64,000 bases of DNA. Origin: Vibrio sp. ED004 (GTDB lineage Bacteria; Pseudomonadota; Gammaproteobacteria; Enterobacterales; Vibrionaceae). Position 1 is the stretch's first letter. Every line of letters begins with the position of its first letter. The DNA is taken from NCBI RefSeq assembly GCF_023206395.1, contig NZ_CP066150.1:496001-560000 (forward strand), read 5' to 3'. The notes beneath the pieces are model-generated. The model did not search any database and was not told the origin of the DNA. It was given only the letters and a program-made list of their open reading frames with translations. The position numbers were made by a program, and so were the translations under genes. Positions 56,428 through 64,000 of the stretch are shown in pieces.

Positions 56428-57369
56428 TTGAAAAAGATATTAATTTGGACGATAGCCTGCCTATCCAGTTTTGGTGCCTATGCAGGAACGAGCGCCTTGG
56501 CATTAGAAGCCAGCGGATACACAGAAACGAAATATCCCATTGTGTTGGTACATGGTTTGTTTGGTTTCGATACATTGGCAGGCGTCGACTATTTCTATGG
56601 CGTACCTGAATCGCTGACAAAAGATGGCGCGAGCGTATACGTCGCTCAGGTTTCTGCAACCAACAGCTCTGAAGTTCGTGGCGAACAGTTACTGGCTCAA
56701 GTTGAAATACTTTTAGCGGCAACCGGAGCGAGTAAGGTGAATCTGGTTGGACACAGCCATGGCGGACCGACTGCACGCTATGTGGCATCAGTTCGACCAG
56801 ATCTGGTTGCATCAGTAACAAGTATTGGCGGTGTTCATAAAGGCTCTAAGGTGGCCGATTTAGTTCGTGGAACCGTACCTGAAGGCTCAGCCACGGAAGG
56901 TATTGCGGTCAAACTTGCTGGTGGATTGACTACGCTCATCAACCTGTTATCTGGTGGAACGGATCTTGACCAAGACGGTCTTGCATCTCTTGAAGCTCTT
57001 ACGACAGAAGGTTCGCTTGCATTCAATCAGTTTTACCCTGAAGGCGTTCCAACATCTGAGTGCGGTGATGGTGAATGGCAAGCCAATAACGGTGTTTATT
57101 ACTATTCATGGACAGGGTCATCCACTTTTACCAACCTTCTTGATCCTACCGACGGAGCAATGACAATCCTTGGCTTAGCCTTCAATGAACCGAATGATGG
57201 GTTAGTAGGCGCGTGCAGCGCACACTTGGGCAAAGTGATTGGTGATGACTATAAAATGAATCACCTAGACGAAATTAATGGGTTGCTGGGGATTCACCAT
57301 CTCTTTGAGACCGATCCTGTGACGCTCTATCGTCAACATGCTAATCGATTGAAGCTGGCCGGCCTTTAG
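56428..57369 (+). CDS. lipA: Secreted triacylglycerol lipase (family I.1)
   Basis: 313 aa from a TTG start with AAGGA upstream. Signal peptide (about 1-19), oxyanion segment VLVHGLFGFD, nucleophile Ser110 in GHSHGG, Asp in NDGLVG and His in MNHLD. A pair of Cys (SECGDG and GACSAH) fits the family disulfide. Folding of family I.1 lipases depends on a dedicated foldase, which is encoded 38 bp downstream. Exported by Sec and type II secretion in relatives. Confidence 0.93.
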   Translation: MKKILIWTIACLSSFGAYAGTSALALEASGYTETKYPIVLVHGLFGFDTLAGVDYFYGVPESLTKDGASVYVAQVSATNSSEVRGEQLLAQVEILLAATGASKVNLVGHSHGGPTARYVASVRPDLVASVTSIGGVHKGSKVADLVRGTVPEGSATEGIAVKLAGGLTTLINLLSGGTDLDQDGLASLEALTTEGSLAFNQFYPEGVPTSECGDGEWQANNGVYYYSWTGSSTFTNLLDPTDGAMTILGLAFNEPNDGLVGACSAHLGKVIGDDYKMNHLDEINGLLGIHHLFETDPVTLYRQHANRLKLAGL

Positions 57370-57407
57370 GTTGTCTACCCATTTATTAAGACCTTAAGGA
57401 ACACATA

Positions 57408-58316
57408 ATGAAAAAGACCGCTATTTTGTCGATAACCGCGATAGCCCTGATGAGTACAGCGGCGGTCTTTTTGTATCCAACCTTTTTTCCTGTTAAGACA
57501 GGCGAGCTAAACTCAAACAAAAAAATGGAACACAGCGCCTCCTCTTTGAAGGCCACCTCTCAACAAGATACCGAAATCGATAATGCATCAGCCAAAGACA
57601 TGATGGAATATTTCGTCTCAGGCAATACAGAATTAACCCTCGAAGATATTCGTGACAACGTGGCAAAGCACCACGAACAATCACAAAGTGCCGTTGTCGA
57701 TGAAGCACTGTTTGCCAAATACATTGAATATAAATCGGCACTGACCTCGTTGGATGTTCAGTTCGACACTACATCAATCTCAGCCGAAGACTTACAAGCA
57801 CTAAATCAAGCGCTGCTCGATCTCCAGGCTCAATTCTTTAGCCCAAGCGAGATAAGTATTCTGTTTACCCATGACAATCGCATGAGAGAGATCGCTTTAG
57901 AAAAGTTACTTCTGAAACAAGAGGGCTTAGGTGAGCAAGACTATCAACAAAGGATGGATGCTTTGATGTCAGAACAGCCTGATTACGTTCAAACGAGCCA
58001 TCAGAATCAGGTCTTGCTGCAACAACTATCAAGTTCTGAAGGGCTTGACCAGCAAGACAAATACTTACAGCGAAATGAACTTGTTGGCGAAGAAGCTGCG
58101 CAAAGGCTTGAAGCGCTCGACCAACAAAGAGCTGAATTTGAAGATGCCTTGGAAGTTTACCAAGTAGAACGAAATGACATTCTCAACGATGCTGCGCTGT
58201 CACAGGTAGAGCAACAAGAAACGATCGCTGATCTTAGGGTCGCACACTTCCCTTCAAAGCAGATTCGAAGAGTAGAAGCGATAGAAAGGATCTGGGACAA
58301 AGATCTTGGTGAGTAG
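57408..58316 (+). CDS. lifO: Lipase-specific foldase
   Basis: 302 aa. One N-terminal membrane anchor (about 4-25), a variable linker, then an all-helical, Gln/Glu-rich steric chaperone domain. Family motif RxxFDY(F/C)LSA is changed here to KDMMEYFVSG (63-72), a divergent form. Overall length, helical character and position after lipA support the call. It holds the lipase during folding in the periplasm. Confidence 0.85.
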   Translation: MKKTAILSITAIALMSTAAVFLYPTFFPVKTGELNSNKKMEHSASSLKATSQQDTEIDNASAKDMMEYFVSGNTELTLEDIRDNVAKHHEQSQSAVVDEALFAKYIEYKSALTSLDVQFDTTSISAEDLQALNQALLDLQAQFFSPSEISILFTHDNRMREIALEKLLLKQEGLGEQDYQQRMDALMSEQPDYVQTSHQNQVLLQQLSSSEGLDQQDKYLQRNELVGEEAAQRLEALDQQRAEFEDALEVYQVERNDILNDAALSQVEQQETIADLRVAHFPSKQIRRVEAIERIWDKDLGE

Positions 58317-58551
58317 GTTTGCTGAGCCAACTTGTTAGCCAATCTTATAGATTGAGCTTGTTGAATTAAGTCGTTGCTTAAAATTAAGTAAACGATTGCT
58401 TATTCTGTAATTGGCCATAAATTTACCGCCAATAAACATTATTGACTAAGTTATCACTCTTATTTGAATATAAATTTTACCTATGGTTGCAATAGCAAGC
58501 CATCATTAATTGATGCATTCCTCGTGATTCAAGTTACATTTTCATGTGAAT

Positions 58552-58570
58552 GATAATTGATCTCATTATC
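58552..58570. promoter_or_regulatory. Fur-box-like site upstream of the peptidase/TonB-receptor operon
   Basis: GATAATTGATCTCATTATC matches 14 of 19 bases of the Fur consensus GATAATGATAATCATTATC, with all seven bases of the right half-site and six of the left. It lies 57 bp before the peptidase start, in promoter position. Confidence 0.7.
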
Positions 58571-58626
58571 GTTTGGGTGCAGTATACGCGAAATTTATTA
58601 AATTAGCGTATGGATTTGTTGTATTT

Positions 58627-60647
58627 ATGAAAGCGTTTGTGTTGTTAGTTTTTGCTCTCTTGCTGACGGGAGAGGTTAGTGCTTCTGATCAATTCTCCTG
58701 GCTCAGAGATGATTCTCGTAGCGGGAGCAATGTGCTCAAGTATCTTGAACAACAAAATAACAAAACTCAACAGTATCAAGAACGTATCCAATCTTTGAGT
58801 GAATCCCTACAAGAAAATTGGTACGACAACCTCCTAATCGAGCTGACAAACCATGGCAAGAAATTAGTGGGTATGAATATGCGATCCTAGAGCGCGATGG
58901 TAAGAGATCCTTGCTATCACGGTTAGTTGGGAGTGAAGATTTTACTGAGTTACTTAACATTAATGCTCGATCTGCTGAATTTGACTATTACCAGTTAGGC
59001 GCTTGGACACTAGACCCAACCAGAAAAAAACTTGCGATCGCTGAAGATGTTACAGGGGCAGAACAATATCGAGTGAGTGTTATTGATCTTCAAACTCATC
59101 AAGTTATCTCTGTAGCCCAAAATGTAGACAGTTCACTGGCATGGTCCAAAGATGGACTGTCTCTGTATTTGATTCAACTTGAAAAACAGACCTCAAAACC
59201 TTATGCGTTAGCGAAATACTTTTTAGATCAGTCAGATCCCATTCAGCTACTAGAAGAATCAGATTCTGCTTGGTTACTGTCGTATTACCTATCAAGTGAT
59301 ACTCAATTTGCTGTGGTACAGGCAAACAGTGGTAGTTCAAGTGAGCAGCGCTTATTAAACCTTGATTCTGGCGAAATATCTCAACCCGTTTTGCCACGTA
59401 AAGTTGGTGTGGAATATTATGTTGATGTTTCTGGCTCTCGTTTATTCGTCAACAGTAACCATGCACGCAGTCATTTTGCATTTTATTCTGTACCGCTGAA
59501 CCAAGCTTCACAAGCAGAACAATGGACCACCGTCTTTGAGCCTACAGATGAATCCAGAATCAACAACTTTTATCTGTTTGAATCTGGCCCTGTGGTTATT
59601 AGTCAGAGTGGTGCAACTCAGTCTTTACATTTCTTTGATAGCAGCAACAAATATCGTTTAAGCCAACCAATAACAGAGGTGGACCAGGTTGCTTGGGTGA
59701 GTCAAGTTGGCGACTACGCGAGTAATAAACTGCATATTAGAAGTATGTCTCTTACCCAACCTGCTACGTGGGAAAGCTTAAATACGGGTTCTCTAAAACG
59801 AGAATTACTTTCTCAAGATCATTACCCTCAATACCAACAATCAGCGTATCAAACTGAACAAGTTATGGTGAATTCTGGCGAGGTATCGATCCCCGTTACT
59901 CTGGCTTATCGTAAAGATAAACTCACTCAGGATGCTCCTGTATTTTTGTACGGATACGGGGCGTATGGCGTGACGATGAAGCCCTACTTTATGCCTCAAA
60001 TTATCAGCTTACTTGATGAAGGTGTAATTTATGCGATTGCGCATGTTCGCGGTGGTGGTTTCTATGGTGACTCTTGGTATCAAGCTGGTAAGGGGATTAA
60101 AAAAGAAAATGCCATCTTGGATTTCATCGCCGCTGCTCGTGATTTGACTACATACAATCTAGGTCAGCGTTCTATTTATGCGATGGGTGGCAGTGCTGGT
60201 GGAACTCTTGTTGCGGCGGCTCTAAATCAGGCTCCTGAATTATTTAATGGTGCAGTCCTCAAAGTGCCGTTCGTCGATGTAGTAAACAGCATGTCTGACT
60301 CCTCTTTACCGTTAACCTCTCAACAGTACGGTGAGTGGGGTAACCCTAGTATTGCCGATGAATTAAAGGTGATGGAAGAATACGACCCTTATTTGAATCT
60401 TAGAAAACAAAATTACCCACCAATATTAATTCAAGTTGGCCTCAATGACCGCCGCGTTCCTTATTGGGAAGGGGCTAAGTATTACGCGAAACTTAACGAG
60501 CTTACGACCGGAAGTGGGCCCTATCTGTTAGCGACAAACTTTACTCAGGGGCACTCGACCGACAGGCGGCGCTCCCAGTCACAACAAGCGTTTGAGTACG
60601 CATTTCTTTTATCACTTACCCTGAAAGACATTAAAGCGGAGCAGTAA
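58627..60647 (+). pseudogene. S9 prolyl oligopeptidase-like gene, frameshifted near its 5' end
   Basis: The first frame (ATG 58627 to TAG 58890) encodes a signal peptide and the family's N-terminal block FSWLRDDSRS...VLKYLEQQN. The second frame, open from 58803 and carrying TTG 58818, encodes the remaining beta-propeller and the alpha/beta-hydrolase domain to 60647. One missing base (or two extra) between about 58803 and 58887 explains the split. The catalytic triad is intact: Ser (codon 60192, GGSAGG), Asp (60447, LNDRRVP) and His (60552, QGHSTD). With the frame repaired, this would be a secreted serine peptidase of about 670 aa. It may be a recent inactivation or a sequencing error. The TonB receptor ATG follows the stop directly. 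Confidence 0.8.
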
Positions 60648-62798
60648 ATGAAGCTTTCCCCCCTATCAGCGGCAGTACTGAGCGTACTTGCTGCCAACCT
60701 CGTGCACGCCGAATCCGAGGTTTATCACTTTGAAGAAGTGATCGTAACAGCGAATAAAATTGAACAGCCACTATCTGAAGTTGTAGGTTCAGTTGCCGTG
60801 ATTACTGGTGAAGAACTCGAAAAAAAGGGCGCAACAGAGCTTTATGATGCAATAAAGAGCGAACCGGGAGTCAGTGTTTCTGGGGGTGCGGGGCGACCTC
60901 AAAATATCACTATCCGCGGAATGACTGGTAACTGTATCTTGATTGTTAAAGACGGAATAAAGTCTGCTGACGGCTTTGGCGCCAATGACCTCAATGACAA
61001 AATTGGGCGTAACTCGTTTGATATGTCTAACCTCGAAAGTATTGAGGTTATACAAGGGGCGAGTTCGTCTGTATTTGGTTCGGGTGCTATTGGTGGTGTG
61101 GTAGTGGTTCGGACTAAAAAGCCGGGGGATTATCTCGACAACGAAGACTTATATAGTGATGTCTCAGCAACCTATACCGGTATCAGTAATAAATACAAAG
61201 GCGCGACAAACCTTGCTTTTCGTTCGGGAAAGTTTGAAAGCTTGATAAACCTTTCTTATTGGGAAGGTGAAGAAACTCGTAATTTTGACGAAGACTTATA
61301 TAACCGAGACATAGATGGTGTCGGTGGTGGTTATACGCTGAATTACTGGTCAAGTGATGGATTGATGCTGAAAGGGAATGTTGAGTACTACAAAGAGAAC
61401 TTAGGTCGAAAAGAGGGCACCTCTAAGATCCAAAAAGATGGCAAGTGGGATACTGAAGATTTTGAACAACAATCCTATACCGAGACTTTTTCTGCGTATG
61501 CGGGCTTTGAGTACCTTCCTTCCAATACTTGGTTCGAGGAATTGGATGCCAAGATCTATTGGCGTGATATGACTAATGAAGATACCACCAATCGTTTGAT
61601 GTCTCGAACCAACAACAACGTTTCTGAGTTACGCAGAACGATTGATGTACGTGGTTTTACCGATCAGCTTCTTGGTGTAAACGCCGATTTTATTAGTGCA
61701 TTCCAACATCACAACATGAATCATACCTTGTCTTATGGTGTGAATATGGAAACCAACCTCCATGAGCGTCCAAGTCAATCCTCTGTTTTAGATTGGAACG
61801 GAGTGTCACTTAACACGGATGTGCCTTTTGCTCCCGCTCGCTCGTACAATTTTGCCGCCTTTATTCGTGACGCGATTGAAATTGACCATTGGACTGTGAC
61901 GGCAGGTGCTCGTTTTGATTTACACCAGTTGAAACCTGAGTCACAGAACACGATCAATGGTTATGAAGTGAAGGAACAAAATTCGAGTGAGTTTTCTCCT
62001 AGCTTATCGGTGAGTTATCAGTTGACGGACTCGTTAAATACATACCTTTCTTACAATCACGGCTTTAGAGCTCCGGGTTATGACAAAATTTATGGTTACC
62101 AGAACCATGATTTTGTCCCAATCACCCCATTTGCCATTGTGCCGAATATGGATCTAGAGGCCGAAACCAGTGATTCGTTCGAATTAGGCAGTAAGTTTGA
62201 TAATGGACAAACGCAGCTTTACGCGGCCGTTTTCTATCAAAAGTTTGATAATTTTATCGACGTTAAACAGATCACGTTTGTGCCGGACTCAAATACAGGT
62301 AACTACTACAAGCAGTATCAAAATGTGAATGGAGTCGAGACGTATGGCATTGAGGCTTCAATTGCGCATCGTTTAAGCGAGTTTTGGAGTGTAAGTACCA
62401 AGGTTGGTTACGTTGATGGAGAAGACGAGGATGGAGAAAAAGTTCGTACACTCACACCTTGGGAAGGTAATGCTGAGATAGCTTATGACAACAACGCTAT
62501 CTCTGCTTATGCGCAGGTCAATTGGGCACAAGCTATGGATAACGTACCTCAATGTGAAGATGACTTAGGTATCGTTACTGATTGTGCGATGACCGCTGGC
62601 TGGGCGAGTGTCGACTTAGGTTTGAGTTACTCTTGGAACTTTGGCTTGGATGTTAGCGCCAATGTGATCAACCTATTTGATAAAGAATACATCCGATACC
62701 AAGATGTTGCGGGTATTGCGGGTATTGCGGACAGCAATAAACTTTACTCTACAGAGCCTGGTCGTTACTTCACTGTTAACGCCAAGTATGAGTTTTAA
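60648..62798 (+). CDS. TonB-dependent outer membrane receptor, heme-receptor-like
   Basis: 716 aa. Signal peptide (cleavage near VHA/E, about 22), TonB box EEVIVTA (29-35), plug domain (about 38-150), 22-strand-type barrel and terminal aromatic residue (YEF). HGFRAPGYDKIYG followed by VPNMDLEAETSDSFE resembles the FRAP/NPNL region of heme and hemoglobin receptors, so heme or a host heme-protein is the best guess for the ligand. Its ATG immediately follows the peptidase stop (TAAATG), so translation is coupled. The Fur-like box upstream of the operon points to iron control. Confidence 0.9.
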   Translation: MKLSPLSAAVLSVLAANLVHAESEVYHFEEVIVTANKIEQPLSEVVGSVAVITGEELEKKGATELYDAIKSEPGVSVSGGAGRPQNITIRGMTGNCILIVKDGIKSADGFGANDLNDKIGRNSFDMSNLESIEVIQGASSSVFGSGAIGGVVVVRTKKPGDYLDNEDLYSDVSATYTGISNKYKGATNLAFRSGKFESLINLSYWEGEETRNFDEDLYNRDIDGVGGGYTLNYWSSDGLMLKGNVEYYKENLGRKEGTSKIQKDGKWDTEDFEQQSYTETFSAYAGFEYLPSNTWFEELDAKIYWRDMTNEDTTNRLMSRTNNNVSELRRTIDVRGFTDQLLGVNADFISAFQHHNMNHTLSYGVNMETNLHERPSQSSVLDWNGVSLNTDVPFAPARSYNFAAFIRDAIEIDHWTVTAGARFDLHQLKPESQNTINGYEVKEQNSSEFSPSLSVSYQLTDSLNTYLSYNHGFRAPGYDKIYGYQNHDFVPITPFAIVPNMDLEAETSDSFELGSKFDNGQTQLYAAVFYQKFDNFIDVKQITFVPDSNTGNYYKQYQNVNGVETYGIEASIAHRLSEFWSVSTKVGYVDGEDEDGEKVRTLTPWEGNAEIAYDNNAISAYAQVNWAQAMDNVPQCEDDLGIVTDCAMTAGWASVDLGLSYSWNFGLDVSANVINLFDKEYIRYQDVAGIAGIADSNKLYSTEPGRYFTVNAKYEF

Positions 62799-62807
62799 GG
62801 AGGACAT

Positions 62808-64000
62808 ATGAAGAAGAGTTCTCTTTATCTCGCTTTGTGCCTAGCTTCTGCAATAAGCAGTGCCGCTGAGTGGGATTACCCAATTGGCAGCACCGTTGTG
62901 ACAACGCAACAAGAAGCTAAGGCTTATTTGGAAAATGCTTATCCTGAGGTTGGTACGCTAAGGTTTCGCTATGAAACACAGTCTAAATTGGGGAACCACT
63001 ACAATTTCGATGTATTGATCGAAGGTGATTATCAACAACAGAAGTCTATGGTTCTTTCCACGAATACTGACCAACAGGTGTTACGTGTTTTCAGAAGCTT
63101 AGAAAATACCGTGTTACTCAACGGAAATCCGACAACGGCTGCTGAGTTAGAAGCGCCTCGTTTATTAGAAGCAGAACGTCCGCCGAGCTTAAGCAGTGGG
63201 CAAGTTGTTTCGACTCATGTGAACGTGTTCAGTCCAGATTTGAGAACTATGGATAGGTCTGCGCCACCAGAAACGCTATTAACGGATGTGAGCCAGTATC
63301 CGAACTCTCCGAGCTATGTCCAAACGGATGTGGAGGTGTTGAACCATAGTGATGGAATCTACCTTACCAATGATCGTGTCTCTCAGGTTGATGCAGCTGC
63401 CTTATACTCGATTGACCCTGACTCGGGTGCTGTAACGAACCGTGATGCTTCAAATTTCCTTGCAGCTGAAGGTGTCACTAAGTTTACTGACCTGGCTGAT
63501 TTACAAAATGTAGATTGGCAAGACACGCGATTCCCACAGTTGATGGTTTTTGCTCACCTTGATCAGTCTTTGCGTTATATCAGTAGCTTGGGCTTTGATG
63601 TGTTTGATGCACCTCTTGAGTTCGACGGTAGAGGACTATCTGCAGATAACTCGACTTACTACTACGGCCCTAAAGCAACTCTGTTTGGTGTCGGTGGTGG
63701 TTCTCCAGATGCATTAGACGGCGATGTGATTCTACATGAGCTTGGGCATGGGATTCATTATCACATAGTAAAAGATTGGGCTTATGGTCATACCGGTGCA
63801 ATCGGTGAAGGTTTTGGTGATTACTGGGCGGGTAGCTTTAGCTTTCGTACTCAATATGAAAATGCACAAACTCGTGGACAAGAGTTCGAGATTGATACCG
63901 TCTTTAATTGGGATGGCTACTTTGGCGTAAGAAATACCACTCGCAGCCTTTGGAACCAAAGAGCACGGTACTTTAGACAAGCGGAATATCGCCCCCATGA
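62808..64000 (+). CDS. Secreted zinc metallopeptidase, partial at window edge
   Basis: 397 complete codons run to the window end. Strong AAGGAGG before ATG 62808; 9 bp after the TonB receptor. Signal peptide MKKSSLYLALCLASAISSAA, a propeptide-like region (about 22-240), then zinc motif HELGH (H310, E311, H314) and a downstream GEGFGDYWAGS with E334 as likely third ligand, a gluzincin arrangement reminiscent of M36/thermolysin-like enzymes. Family placement is uncertain and the C-terminus is missing. Third gene of the Fur-box operon; probably degrades proteins outside the cell or in the periplasm. Confidence 0.82.
   Translation, partial: MKKSSLYLALCLASAISSAAEWDYPIGSTVVTTQQEAKAYLENAYPEVGTLRFRYETQSKLGNHYNFDVLIEGDYQQQKSMVLSTNTDQQVLRVFRSLENTVLLNGNPTTAAELEAPRLLEAERPPSLSSGQVVSTHVNVFSPDLRTMDRSAPPETLLTDVSQYPNSPSYVQTDVEVLNHSDGIYLTNDRVSQVDAAALYSIDPDSGAVTNRDASNFLAAEGVTKFTDLADLQNVDWQDTRFPQLMVFAHLDQSLRYISSLGFDVFDAPLEFDGRGLSADNSTYYYGPKATLFGVGGGSPDALDGDVILHELGHGIHYHIVKDWAYGHTGAIGEGFGDYWAGSFSFRTQYENAQTRGQEFEIDTVFNWDGYFGVRNTTRSLWNQRARYFRQAEYRPH

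Noticed and set aside
58803..58890. Programmed -1 ribosomal frameshift in the S9 peptidase
   Set aside because: No X XXY YYZ slippery heptamer is visible in the correct frame in the overlap; a single-base change or error is simpler.
63732..63998. 88-codon open frame on the minus strand
   Set aside because: It is antisense to the HELGH metallopeptidase, whose motifs and ribosome site are clear.

Overview
The window looks like a Vibrio genome, most probably the second chromosome of a Splendidus-clade-type species. The evidence is gene content: a Qrr quorum-sensing small RNA with LuxO boxes and a sigma-54 promoter, a maltose regulon (malM, malT, malP, malQ, glgB), an SstT/PopT/DeoD/Ldt/DEAD-helicase gene order that I recall from Vibrio chromosome 2, a thermolabile-hemolysin-type phospholipase, and a lipase with its foldase. 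Placement on chromosome 2 and the clade are inference. About 45 protein genes are present. There are no rRNA or tRNA genes, CRISPR arrays or intact insertion sequences.

Layout. 1-7.8 kb: starch/maltodextrin genes (MalM lipoprotein, surface pullulanase, cytoplasmic GH13 amylase) with MalT-box-like sites. 7.4-10 kb: DUF1294 protein, LysE exporter, Lrp-type and LysR regulators. 10.1-20.1 kb: a tetrathionate/thiosulfate island, with the diheme pair TsdB-TsdA, tetrathionate reductase TtrBCA and the divergent sensor/regulator TtrS-TtrR. An 18-bp palindromic site is repeated identically upstream of tsdB and ttrB, which suggests one regulon. 20.4-24.5 kb: Sel1-repeat protein, SstT and an RsgA-type GTPase preceded by an unusual long leader (15-codon ORF, cloverleaf-like structure, 19-bp repeats). 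25-27.7 kb: a copper/cytochrome-oxidase assembly operon and a DUF368 undecaprenyl-phosphate translocase. 27.9-28.1 kb: the Qrr sRNA. 28.2-38.7 kb: malT, divergent from malP-malQ-glgB.

38.8-44.4 kb: TetR-type regulator, an ECF transporter (T unit, fused double ATPase, UPF0397 S unit) and an HlyD/DUF3302 pair. 44.7-51.1 kb: DMT exporter, a TPR-GGDEF cyclase next to a TPR protein with a decayed GGDEF domain, a transposase-like zinc-ribbon protein and DeoD. 51.4-54.5 kb: an L,D-transpeptidase facing a Braun-type lipoprotein, then a DEAD-box helicase. 54.7-58.3 kb: secreted lipolytic enzymes (PlpA/TLH-type phospholipase, lipase, lipase foldase). 58.5-64 kb: a Fur-box-preceded operon with a frameshifted prolyl oligopeptidase, a heme-receptor-like TonB-dependent transporter and a secreted HELGH metallopeptidase that runs off the window.

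The genes form several working sets: MalT-controlled use of starch and glycogen, anaerobic respiration on tetrathionate, copper delivery to oxidase, attachment of the envelope to peptidoglycan, secreted lipid hydrolysis, and a probable iron-regulated protein or heme scavenging system. The least described of these are the last operon, the shared ttr/tsd operator and the leader upstream of the RsgA paralogue.
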